Both the position numbers and the translations under genes were made by a program. From a virus, in the IMG/VR virus record IMGVR_UViG_3300046007_002763, positions 1-30,594 of that record: DNA of 30,594 nucleotides; one strand, written 5' to 3'. How positions within the stretch are numbered: the stretch's first letter is position 1; the number at the start of each line of letters is the position of its first letter. The notes below the pieces were generated by a model that was not told where the DNA came from, did not search any database, and saw only the letters and a program-made list of their open reading frames with translations. Shown here one piece after another: positions 14,098 to 20,434 of this stretch.

Positions 14098-14223
14098 ATG
14101 ATAGTAAACGAAAGAGAATTTTATATTTGGAAATTAGAAAAATGGTGGGTAGCTTGGAACGCTATTGATTTTAGACCTGAAAATAGAAAACATTTATTTG
14201 GTAATTGGTATTGGAGAAATTAA
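14098..14223 (+). CDS. tiny Trp-rich protein, 41 aa
   Basis: Starts after AATAAGAT-ATG, the same leader as the next small gene. Eight of 41 residues are Trp or Tyr (YIWKLEKWWVAWNAID ... GNWYWRN). No family recognised; supported by the shared start signal and operon position. Confidence 0.45.
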   Translation: MIVNEREFYIWKLEKWWVAWNAIDFRPENRKHLFGNWYWRN

Positions 14224-14236
14224 AAACAAATAAGAT

Positions 14237-14344
14237 ATGACAGGGTATAGTAATTGTTGTGGTGCAGAAAGGCATTACATTTGGAGTGATTTATGCAGTA
14301 GTTGTTTAGAACAATTTACAGAAGCAGAAGTAATAGAAGAATAG
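14237..14344 (+). CDS. tiny zinc-ribbon-like protein, 35 aa
   Basis: Two Cys pairs (NCCGAERH ... SDLCSSCLEQF) about 15 residues apart have the look of a minimal zinc ribbon or treble clef. This is a form common in small phage proteins. It starts after AATAAGAT-ATG like its neighbour. Likely a metal-bound adaptor; target unknown. Confidence 0.5.
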   Translation: MTGYSNCCGAERHYIWSDLCSSCLEQFTEAEVIEE

Positions 14345-14363
14345 TTAATAACTTTATACAAAT

Positions 14364-14420
14364 ATGTTACAATGATGTTTTAATAATATAAAATGTTTTT
14401 GTAACATTTGTGTAATGTTA
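14364..14420. promoter_or_regulatory. three-arm inverted repeat over the sigma-factor start codon
   Basis: ATGTTACAA (14364-14372), TTGTAACAT (14399-14407) and ATGTTA (14415-14420, including the start codon) are mutually complementary in two ways. The middle arm can pair upstream (9 bp) or downstream (6 bp, hiding the AUG). It could be an operator with three half-sites or an RNA switch. Confidence 0.45.
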
Positions 14421-14903
14421 GAAAAGTTATACAAACACCACAAGCAATTAATCGAATACGCAAAGATATTTGATAAAGTAAACTATGAGGATATAGTGCA
14501 AGAAACTTATATTAAGCTGCATCTATATTCAAATGAAGATAAATGCTTTATAAACGGTAATTTAAACAAAAGTTATATTTTTATTGTTATACGTAGTGTT
14601 TACATAACACAATTTTATAATAAATTTACTATTGTAGATTTTGTAGACCAAGCAATAGAACCTGATTTTGATGAAGAACACGCAATAGAATGGCATAAGT
14701 TTAGAAGCAAGTGCGAAGCAGAAGTAAACAGCTGGGATATGTACGATAAAAAGCTATTTACTATTTATAGAGATACTGATTTATCTATGCGTAAATTAGC
14801 CAAAGAAACAGGTATAAGTTTTGTATCTATATTCCATTCACTAAAAGCACACAAAAAAAAGTTAAAAGAATTGTTCCAGGAAGATTATAATAATTTAAAA
14901 TAG
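14415..14903 (+). CDS. phage sigma-70-family (ECF-like) sigma factor, 162 aa
   Basis: Residues 22-36 (VNYEDIVQETYIKLH) match sigma region 2, where D/E-I-V-Q-E-T-x-x-K is typical. Residues 112-155 (YDKKLFTIYRDTDLSMRKLAKETGISFVSIFHSLKAHKKKLKEL) match region 4, the HTH that reads the upstream promoter element. The size fits the ECF class. It should redirect host RNA polymerase, and the late motif TGTTTTTAAATAAA is a natural candidate target. Its start codon is within an inverted repeat that may regulate it. Family assignment is good; the target is an inference. Confidence 0.75.
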   Translation: MLEKLYKHHKQLIEYAKIFDKVNYEDIVQETYIKLHLYSNEDKCFINGNLNKSYIFIVIRSVYITQFYNKFTIVDFVDQAIEPDFDEEHAIEWHKFRSKCEAEVNSWDMYDKKLFTIYRDTDLSMRKLAKETGISFVSIFHSLKAHKKKLKELFQEDYNNLK

Positions 14904-14907
14904 TATT

Positions 14908-15147
14908 ATGAATTATGAAAATTTTATAAAATATATTTATGGTTTAATAGATTACTATAATTATATAGATTTTAATTCTTTAAGCAAATTTGAAATAAAA
15001 GACAAACCTATTGATAATGATAGCGAATTAATTTTTATGGTTTCAAATACATTAAATACTGCAAGGAAAGGAAATTATACAATAACAAAACAAGATAAAT
15101 TATATTATAAAAAAATAATTAAACAATATGGAACAAAAAGTAAATAG
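14908..15147 (+). CDS. small hypothetical protein, 79 aa
   Basis: Starts four bases after the sigma-factor stop. It is Tyr-, Asn- and Lys-rich (NFIKYIYGLIDYYNYIDFNSLSK) without recognised motifs. It overlaps the next small gene by 20 nt. Possibly an anti-sigma or co-factor given the neighbour, but that is only a guess. Confidence 0.5.
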   Translation: MNYENFIKYIYGLIDYYNYIDFNSLSKFEIKDKPIDNDSELIFMVSNTLNTARKGNYTITKQDKLYYKKIIKQYGTKSK

Positions 15148-15286
15148 ATTAGTAATTGAACCTGCTGTAAATGGTTGGTTAGTTTATGTAAACCAAGATT
15201 ATGCATTAGGAACAATAAGACCTTTGCCTTATGTTTTTGAAACAATGGAAAATCTTTTAGAATTTATTAAATATCAAAATTATTAA
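15128..15286 (+). CDS. small hypothetical protein, 52 aa
   Basis: ATG at 15128 overlaps the previous gene, with its stop at 15284-15286. It has a beta-like start (RLVIEPAVNGWLVYVNQDYALG) and a helical end (FETMENLLEFIKYQNY), a common layout for small phage proteins. Its stop lies five bases before the next ATG. Function unknown. Confidence 0.55.
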   Translation: MEQKVNRLVIEPAVNGWLVYVNQDYALGTIRPLPYVFETMENLLEFIKYQNY

Positions 15287-15291
15287 ACAAT

Positions 15292-15663
15292 ATGGCACGA
15301 GGTAGAAAAGCAAAAGGGTTAGGTGATACAATAGAACAAATAACCACAGCTACAGGTATTAAAGCAGTAGTAGAAAAAATAAGCGAAGTAACAGGTATTG
15401 ATTGCGGATGTGATGCACGCAAAGAAAAGTTAAATAACTTAATACCATACCATAAAAAAGTAGAGTGTATTAATGAAATTGATATGCAGTACCTTAATAG
15501 CTTTTTTGAACGCAACCCAGAAACAATTACTATTAAAGTACAAAACGAATTAAAATCAATTTATAAAAATATCTTTAACGTTACTATAGCTGATACAAGT
15601 TGTACAGATTGCTGGAGAGGGTATATATCCGATATAAGACGTGTTTATAATGAAAGTGTATAA
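15292..15663 (+). CDS. conserved pre-terminase protein with Cys motifs (DCGCDARKEKLN type), 123 aa
   Basis: The pattern GLGDTIEQITTATGIKAVVEKI ... GIDCGCDARKEKLNNLIPY is one I recognise as occurring just before the small terminase in Bacteroidota phages. Cys residues at DCGC, VEC and CTDCW could hold metal. The basic N-terminus (ARGRKAKG) suggests DNA contact. Function not established; it may assist packaging. Confidence 0.65.
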   Translation: MARGRKAKGLGDTIEQITTATGIKAVVEKISEVTGIDCGCDARKEKLNNLIPYHKKVECINEIDMQYLNSFFERNPETITIKVQNELKSIYKNIFNVTIADTSCTDCWRGYISDIRRVYNESV

Positions 15664-15687
15664 TTAATAATAATTACTTTTTTAATT

Positions 15688-15981
15688 ATGGAAGATAAAA
15701 GAAAAAATAACGGTGGGCATAAAACTGCAGGGCGTAAACCAAAAGTAGATGAACAAAAAGTAAATACTTTATTTGTAAACGCTTTAAAGGAATTATACAA
15801 TACTGAAACTGATGATGAAGCTAAAAAGACTTTTGTTAAAAATACTTTAATGGATAGCCAACGTGGGCAGATATTTATAGCAGAGCATATATTTGGTAAA
15901 CCAAAAGAAACAGTAGAAACAACACATAACATAAACGATTTTAATATTAAGGATATATTTAAAATTGGTGATAAATCTTAA
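15688..15981 (+). CDS. terS: terminase small subunit, 97 aa
   Basis: The basic N-terminus NGGHKTAGRKPKVDEQK is typical of Bacteroidota phage small terminases. Helical segments follow (VNALKELYNTETDDEAKKTFVKNTL, SQRGQIFIAEHIFGKPKE), and the next gene is the large terminase, overlapping by 17 nt. It should recognise phage DNA and regulate the motor. At 97 aa it is short but within the family range. Confidence 0.75.
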   Translation: MEDKRKNNGGHKTAGRKPKVDEQKVNTLFVNALKELYNTETDDEAKKTFVKNTLMDSQRGQIFIAEHIFGKPKETVETTHNINDFNIKDIFKIGDKS

Positions 15982-17170
15982 TGAAAAATATAATCTACTC
16001 GGGTCTGATAGTAGATACTTTGTAATTACAGGGGGTAGGGGTTCGGGAAAATCTTACTCCCTTAATTCGTTTTTATTACTTCTTACTTATGAAGTAGGAC
16101 ACGTAATACTATTTACTCGTTATACTTTAACTTCTGCACACGTTTCAATTATACCTGAATTTATAGATAAAATAGAAACAGCTAATTTAAGCCACGATTT
16201 TTATATTACTAAAGATGAAATAGTAAATATTAAAACAGGTTCTAAAATCTTATTTAAAGGTATTAAAACAAGTAGCGGAACACAAACAGCAAATTTAAAA
16301 TCTTTAGCTGGTGTTACTACTTGGGTATTAGATGAAGCAGAAGAATTAAACGATGAAGATACTTTTGATAAAATAGATTTTTCTATACGTGCAAAGAATG
16401 TACAGAATAGGGTTATATTAGTTTTAAACCCTGCAACAAAAGAGCATTTTATTTACAAACGTTTTTTTGAAAGTAAAGGCGTTGCTGATGGTAGCAATTT
16501 AATTAAAGATGATATTACTTACATACATACAACTTATTTAGATAATTACGCAAACCTTTCTAAATCTTTTATACTTCAAGTTGAGGATATGAAAACTCGC
16601 AGAAGTCAAAAGTATAATCATCAAATAATGGGGGCGTGGTTAGATAAAGCAGAGGGAGTAGTATTTACTAATTGGCAGTTTGGAACGTTTAACCCAAACA
16701 ATTTACCAACTTCATTTGGTTTAGATTTTGGTTTCAGTATTGACCCTGATACACTTATTGAAGTTGCAATAGACAAAGACCATAAAAAGATTTACGTTAA
16801 AGAGCATTTATACCAAAATGGTTTACGTATGGAAGAATTGGCAAAGATATGTACAGATAAAGCAACTAATAAATTAATAATAGCTGATAGTGCAGAAAAT
16901 AGGTTAATAGTAGATTTAAGGCATAAAGGTTTAAATATAGAACCAATTAAAAAAGGTACTATTGAAAGTGGTATTACTATGATGTTAGATTATGATATTA
17001 TAGTTGATAACGACAGCAGCAATATTGCAAAGGAATTAAACAATTATGCATACCTCAACAAAGGTAGTAAATTGTATATAGATGATTTTAACCACGCTAT
17101 AGATGCAATACGTTACAATGTTACTTTTCATTTAGATAACCCAAACAAAGGAAGTTATTATGTCTACTAA
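15965..17170 (+). CDS. terL: terminase large subunit, 401 aa
   Basis: The packaging ATPase and nuclease. Walker A is GGRGSGKS (residues 23-30), and Walker B is VLDEAEE (LAGVTTWVLDEAEEL). The C-terminal nuclease half carries Asp clusters in GLDFGFSIDPD and IADSAENR, consistent with an RNase H-like fold (Terminase_3/PBSX type). There is no ATG before the Walker A in this frame, so the start must be TTG 15965 or GTG 15968, both inside the small-subunit gene. The 5' overlap points to coupled translation. Confidence 0.9.
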   Translation: MVINLNEKYNLLGSDSRYFVITGGRGSGKSYSLNSFLLLLTYEVGHVILFTRYTLTSAHVSIIPEFIDKIETANLSHDFYITKDEIVNIKTGSKILFKGIKTSSGTQTANLKSLAGVTTWVLDEAEELNDEDTFDKIDFSIRAKNVQNRVILVLNPATKEHFIYKRFFESKGVADGSNLIKDDITYIHTTYLDNYANLSKSFILQVEDMKTRRSQKYNHQIMGAWLDKAEGVVFTNWQFGTFNPNNLPTSFGLDFGFSIDPDTLIEVAIDKDHKKIYVKEHLYQNGLRMEELAKICTDKATNKLIIADSAENRLIVDLRHKGLNIEPIKKGTIESGITMMLDYDIIVDNDSSNIAKELNNYAYLNKGSKLYIDDFNHAIDAIRYNVTFHLDNPNKGSYYVY

Positions 17171-17318
17171 CCAACCAACGTATGGAGAAATGATTTACGT
17201 TGTAGAAGTTTACATTTTTAAAAAAACAGGTAAAGATGTTAAAATAAATTTGCCACGTAATGTGGGAGAAATAAAAAAATTAATACATTTGTATAAAATA
17301 TCAACAAACCAATTATGA
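17160..17318 (+). CDS. small hypothetical protein, 52 aa
   Basis: ATG at 17160 overlaps the end of terL by 11 nt, and its TGA overlaps the next ATG (ATGA). Beta-like then helical (MIYVVEVYIFKKTGKDVKINLP ... IKKLIHLYKI). Overlap coupling on both sides supports it. Function unknown. Confidence 0.55.
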   Translation: MSTNQPTYGEMIYVVEVYIFKKTGKDVKINLPRNVGEIKKLIHLYKISTNQL

Positions 17319-17674
17319 TAGCATTTGAAAATTATTTAATAGAAAAGGGTTTTGAAAAATTTGGATGGGATGCCAAAAAAGGTGAATACTATAAACCTAA
17401 AGCACATATAATATCTACTATGGTTAATTTAGGTTACATTTATATTAAAGGTGATTTAAAAATTGCTGTAGGTTTACACGAAGTTTATAAACCTGTTACT
17501 TTAATAAACCCAAGACCAAGAATATTAATTGAAAAAACAGTAGAAGATAAAGTAATTAAAATGTATGAGTACGAAGATGATGCTATGAATATTATATTAC
17601 AAAAGTTTTCTTTTGATGAAATATTTGAAGCTATGTACAATAAAGAAAAATTACTTTACCATAAAATTAATTAA
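17315..17674 (+). CDS. hypothetical protein after terL, 119 aa
   Basis: Starts at an ATGA overlap. Mixed alpha/beta, starting FENYLIEKGFEKFGWDAKKGEYYKP, with a central PRPRILIEKTVED and an acidic C-terminal helix (FSFDEIFEAMYNKEK). No metal, membrane or enzyme motif recognised. It ends the packaging unit just before a terminator. Confidence 0.6.
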   Translation: MIAFENYLIEKGFEKFGWDAKKGEYYKPKAHIISTMVNLGYIYIKGDLKIAVGLHEVYKPVTLINPRPRILIEKTVEDKVIKMYEYEDDAMNIILQKFSFDEIFEAMYNKEKLLYHKIN

Positions 17675-17680
17675 TTAAAC

Positions 17681-17707
17681 AAAAGCAATCTTAATAGGTT
17701 GCTTTTT
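17681..17707 (+). terminator. intrinsic terminator between packaging and tail genes
   Basis: AAAAGCAATC pairs with GGTTGCTTTT (10 bp, one G-U) around a 6-nt loop, with a run of T's. Confidence 0.85.
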
Positions 17708-17732
17708 ACTTTATACAAAAAACCAACTTTAA

Positions 17733-17746
17733 TGTTTTTAAATAAA
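17733..17746 (+). promoter_or_regulatory. late motif TGTTTTTAAATAAA, copy 1
   Basis: Lies 26 nt after a terminator and 5 nt before the ATG of the tail-chaperone gene. It shares TTAATG-TTTTTAAATAAA (18 nt) with copy 2 and CAACTTT at the same offset with copy 4. Probably a late promoter or an initiation signal. Confidence 0.65.
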
Positions 17747-17751
17747 CGCAT

Positions 17752-18423
17752 ATGAAAATAGATATTAAAATACCAGAAACACTAAACGAAATTACGCTTT
17801 ATCAATACCAAAAGTTTGATAAGCTAATTAATAATAATGAAGCGAGTGAATTTGTTAATCAGAAAACTATTGAAATATTTTGCAATATAGATTTAAAAGA
17901 TGTAGCTCGTATTCGTTTAGCTGATACAAATGAATTGTTAAATCATTTAAACAGTTTAATTAATCAAAAACCTAAATTAATAAATACTTTTAAGCTGGGT
18001 GCTTACGAATTTGGGTTTATACCAAAGTTAGAAGATATGACTTCAGGAGAATACATAGATTTAGAAAACTATTTAACTGATGTATCAACTTATCATAAAG
18101 CAATGGCGGTGCTTTTTAGACCAATAAAAACAAAAGTTAAGGATTTATATACAATAGAAGAATACGAGTCGTCAGAGAAATATAGTGATGTTTTAAAATA
18201 TATGCCTTTAGATGTTGTTTTAGGTTGCTTGGTTTTTTTTTCGACTTTAACGAACGATTGCGTGAACGGTTTGATGGACTTTATACACAGCGAAGCGGAA
18301 CAATCGGAAGTAGTGAAGAAGCTTTTGGAAGAAAATGGGGTTGGTATCAATCAATTTACGGAGCAGCACAAGGCAACATTTTACGATTTGATGCAATTAC
18401 CAAACTTCCCATCACTCAATTAA
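17752..18423 (+). CDS. tail assembly chaperone G-like, 223 aa
   Basis: Mainly helical. Residues 1-160 include TLNEITLYQYQKFDKLIN, a start typical of Bacteroidota phage G-type chaperones, and GCLVFFSTLTNDCVNGLMDF, matching their VVLGxLxFF pattern. In lambda, G and a frameshifted G-T coat the tape measure during tail assembly. Here a T9 run (18233-18241) lies at residues 161-164, and the -1 frame stays open to 18494. The zero-frame tail after the slip site (about 60 aa) also looks coding, so two frames share nearly 190 nt. Confidence 0.75.
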   Translation: MKIDIKIPETLNEITLYQYQKFDKLINNNEASEFVNQKTIEIFCNIDLKDVARIRLADTNELLNHLNSLINQKPKLINTFKLGAYEFGFIPKLEDMTSGEYIDLENYLTDVSTYHKAMAVLFRPIKTKVKDLYTIEEYESSEKYSDVLKYMPLDVVLGCLVFFSTLTNDCVNGLMDFIHSEAEQSEVVKKLLEENGVGINQFTEQHKATFYDLMQLPNFPSLN

Positions 18424-18494
18424 TGACTTGGTTAATGTTTGAAAAAGAAAAAACAGAAATAGAAATTAAAAATTTAAAACGTAATGGTATATAG
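18225..18494 (+). CDS. T domain of tail assembly chaperone, made by -1 frameshift
   Basis: This frame starts only at TTG (18225) if read alone, but overlaps the G gene's T9 run. A -1 slip at T_TTT_TTT (18234-18240) would join residue 163 of G to 84 residues from 18240, giving a G-T fusion of about 247 aa. The C-terminus RKWGWYQSIYGAAQ ... RFDAITKLPITQLMTWLMFEKEK is the signature I know from T regions of Bacteroidota phages (WGWY..IY.LA.G, then ITKLP). I judge this real and not a shadow ORF. Confidence 0.75.
   Translation: MLGFFFDFNERLRERFDGLYTQRSGTIGSSEEAFGRKWGWYQSIYGAAQGNILRFDAITKLPITQLMTWLMFEKEKTEIEIKNLKRNGI
18233..18241 (+). other. T9 slippery site for G/G-T frameshift
   Basis: In the G frame the codons are GTT TTT TTT TCG, so T_TTT_TTT (18234-18240) fits the X_XXX_XXX form that allows two tRNAs to re-pair one base back. 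No obvious stable stem follows within 10 nt; none was checked by folding. Confidence 0.7.
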
Positions 18495-18906
18495 TATTAT
18501 AAATAAAATTAAAGAAGCTTTACTTGATGAGCCTTTTGTAAACACAGTTACAGAGGGTGATATATTCGGAGTTGATTTAGCTAAACGTACATTATTCCCT
18601 TTATCACATATAATGGTAAATAATGCAACGCATCAGGGTAATGTAATTCAGTTTAATATTACTATACTTTTAATGGATATACTTAACCAAAAAGATGAAA
18701 GCAATAAAGTAGATGTTTGGAATACTCAAATGCAGTTAGGGGTTAGGGTAATGGATAGGTTAAATCGTGGTGATTTACGTAGTGATTTTTGGGAATTAAC
18801 AGGAAGCCCAAACTTTGAACCATTTACAGAAAGGTTTGAAAATGATTTAGCAGGTTGGGCTTTAACATTTGATGTATTAGTTAGAAACGATATGACAATA
18901 TGTTAG
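18484..18906 (+). CDS. tail terminator / completion protein-like, 140 aa
   Basis: Its start overlaps the T frame end by 11 nt. The pattern VDLAKRTLFPLSHIMVNNAT ... VIQFNITILLMDILNQKDES ... NWALTFDVLVRND-like is typical of small Bacteroidota phage tail completion proteins (strand-helix-strand, gpU-like). It probably ends tail tube polymerisation. Context strongly supports a tail role; the exact one is inferred. Confidence 0.6.
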   Translation: MVYSIINKIKEALLDEPFVNTVTEGDIFGVDLAKRTLFPLSHIMVNNATHQGNVIQFNITILLMDILNQKDESNKVDVWNTQMQLGVRVMDRLNRGDLRSDFWELTGSPNFEPFTERFENDLAGWALTFDVLVRNDMTIC

Positions 18907-19412
18907 ATAGCAAAAATACAAACAAATACTTAAACGAATTTGCAAAGTACGTTATACAACAAAGTAGAAGTAATTTAACTAAAGGTGGTAAAAACGTAGA
19001 TAATAAACTTTATAATAGTTTAGATAAACAAATTGAAGTAAGTGCTAATAGTTTTCGTTTGAGTTTTTTAATGGAGTATTACGGTCAATTTCAAGATAAA
19101 GGAGTTAGTGGAACTAAAAAAAAATATGATACGCCATTTAGTTATAAAAGTAAAAGACCACCATTAAAACCTTTAACTGATTGGGTTACAAAAAAACGTT
19201 TTCAATTTCGTAATAAAGAGAATGGTAAATTTATGAGTTATAAATCTACAGCTTATTTAATTGCAGGTGGTATTTTAAAAAATGGTATTAAACCAAGTTT
19301 ATTTTTTACAAAACCATTTGAGAAAGCTTTTGAACGTTTGCCAGATGAATTAGTTGAAGCGTATGGTTTAGATGTTGAACAATTTTTACAATATACAATT
19401 AATAAAAAATAA
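18900..19412 (+). CDS. neck / tail completion protein, HK97 gp10-like, 170 aa
   Basis: Overlaps the previous gene by 7 nt. Layout: N-terminal helix (YLNEFAKYVIQQSRSNL), a strand region (FRLSFLMEYYGQFQDKGVSG), a basic loop and a C-terminal helix (FFTKPFEKAFERLPDELVEAYG). This is the usual form of gp10-type completion proteins. The next ATG overlaps its stop by one base. No enzyme motif. Confidence 0.55.
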   Translation: MLDSKNTNKYLNEFAKYVIQQSRSNLTKGGKNVDNKLYNSLDKQIEVSANSFRLSFLMEYYGQFQDKGVSGTKKKYDTPFSYKSKRPPLKPLTDWVTKKRFQFRNKENGKFMSYKSTAYLIAGGILKNGIKPSLFFTKPFEKAFERLPDELVEAYGLDVEQFLQYTINKK

Positions 19413-20434
19413 TGAAAAAGATATTTATTAGAAGCCCATACTTTATACAAGTAAATGAAGCAAACCAATTAGGCAGCAAAGTAGAATTATATTTATATAA
19501 TAAAGGTACTACTGCACCAACTTTGCCTACTTATATTTTAAGTAAAAAAATAGCAAGTACTACACAATTAGAAAACACATATAACATAGCTAATTATGCA
19601 AAGGAATTTATTAAACCTGTTGCACCTGTTACAGTTAGTGTACCTACAGAAGAAGATGTAAATTGTTGGGCGTATTGTATTGTTAAACGATATACAGAAT
19701 TAACTTTAGGTGTTTATACTTTATTAGATACTGAAACTTTTGTTTGTTTAAATGGGTATACCAATTATTCAGATGGATATAATAACTATGATACAAGTGC
19801 TGTTTTGCCTTTAGTAAATACAAATATTACTTATTATAAAAGTACAGCAGATAATTATATTAATGTATTTATAGAAACTATTGCAAATAATATACAATGG
19901 GGTTATGAACTTGAGTCTGAATATTTTGATAATACAGAACCAACTTTATGGAAGCTCCCATATTATCAAGATGTTTATTTAGACTTTTATCCATATACAC
20001 AGCCAAGAATATTTTATTTAAAAGTTGAACAGTTATGCGAACCTAAATACAGCCCAATTACCTGCAGTTTTATTAATCGTTTTGGTGGTTGGCAATACCT
20101 TACATTCTTTAAAGCTAATTTACAATCAATAGAAACAACTTCTAAAGATTTTAACCTATTACCAAGCAGCGTAAATTATAATGCTTTACAAGGGCAAAAA
20201 AGAACATTTAACCAACAAGGTAAACAAAAAATAAAATGTAATACGGGTTGGGTAGATGAAAATTATTTTGATTTAATACAAGATTTATTATTAAGTGAAG
20301 TAGTTTTATTAAATGGTAAACCTGCAATAGTTAAAAGTCAAAGTGCAGAATATAAAACGCATTTAAAAGATAAGAATATAAACTATGAAATTGAGTTTGA
20401 ATTTAACTATGGTTTAATAAACGATGTAATATAA
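19412..20434 (+). CDS. tail structural protein, 340 aa
   Basis: A beta-rich, Tyr- and Thr-rich protein beginning KKIFIRSPYFIQVNE. It has the FIRSPYFI start that I associate with a recurring Bacteroidota phage tail protein located before the largest baseplate protein. No catalytic motif. It overlaps the following gene by one base. Probably a distal tail or baseplate component; confidence in the specific role is low. Confidence 0.6.
   Translation: MKKIFIRSPYFIQVNEANQLGSKVELYLYNKGTTAPTLPTYILSKKIASTTQLENTYNIANYAKEFIKPVAPVTVSVPTEEDVNCWAYCIVKRYTELTLGVYTLLDTETFVCLNGYTNYSDGYNNYDTSAVLPLVNTNITYYKSTADNYINVFIETIANNIQWGYELESEYFDNTEPTLWKLPYYQDVYLDFYPYTQPRIFYLKVEQLCEPKYSPITCSFINRFGGWQYLTFFKANLQSIETTSKDFNLLPSSVNYNALQGQKRTFNQQGKQKIKCNTGWVDENYFDLIQDLLLSEVVLLNGKPAIVKSQSAEYKTHLKDKNINYEIEFEFNYGLINDVI

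Noticed and set aside
14401-14409. GTAACATTTG as a -7 box for the sigma gene
   Set aside because: Spacing does not fit TAnnTTTG and it is too close to the start codon; better explained as an inverted-repeat arm.
15267-15515. - strand ORFs near the terminase region (also 15645-15932)
   Set aside because: Both are antisense to well-supported genes and lack start signals; all convincing genes are on the + strand.
17284-17291. TACATTTG as a promoter before 17315
   Set aside because: It fits TAnnTTTG but is inside the 17160 gene, with no -33 TTG at proper spacing.
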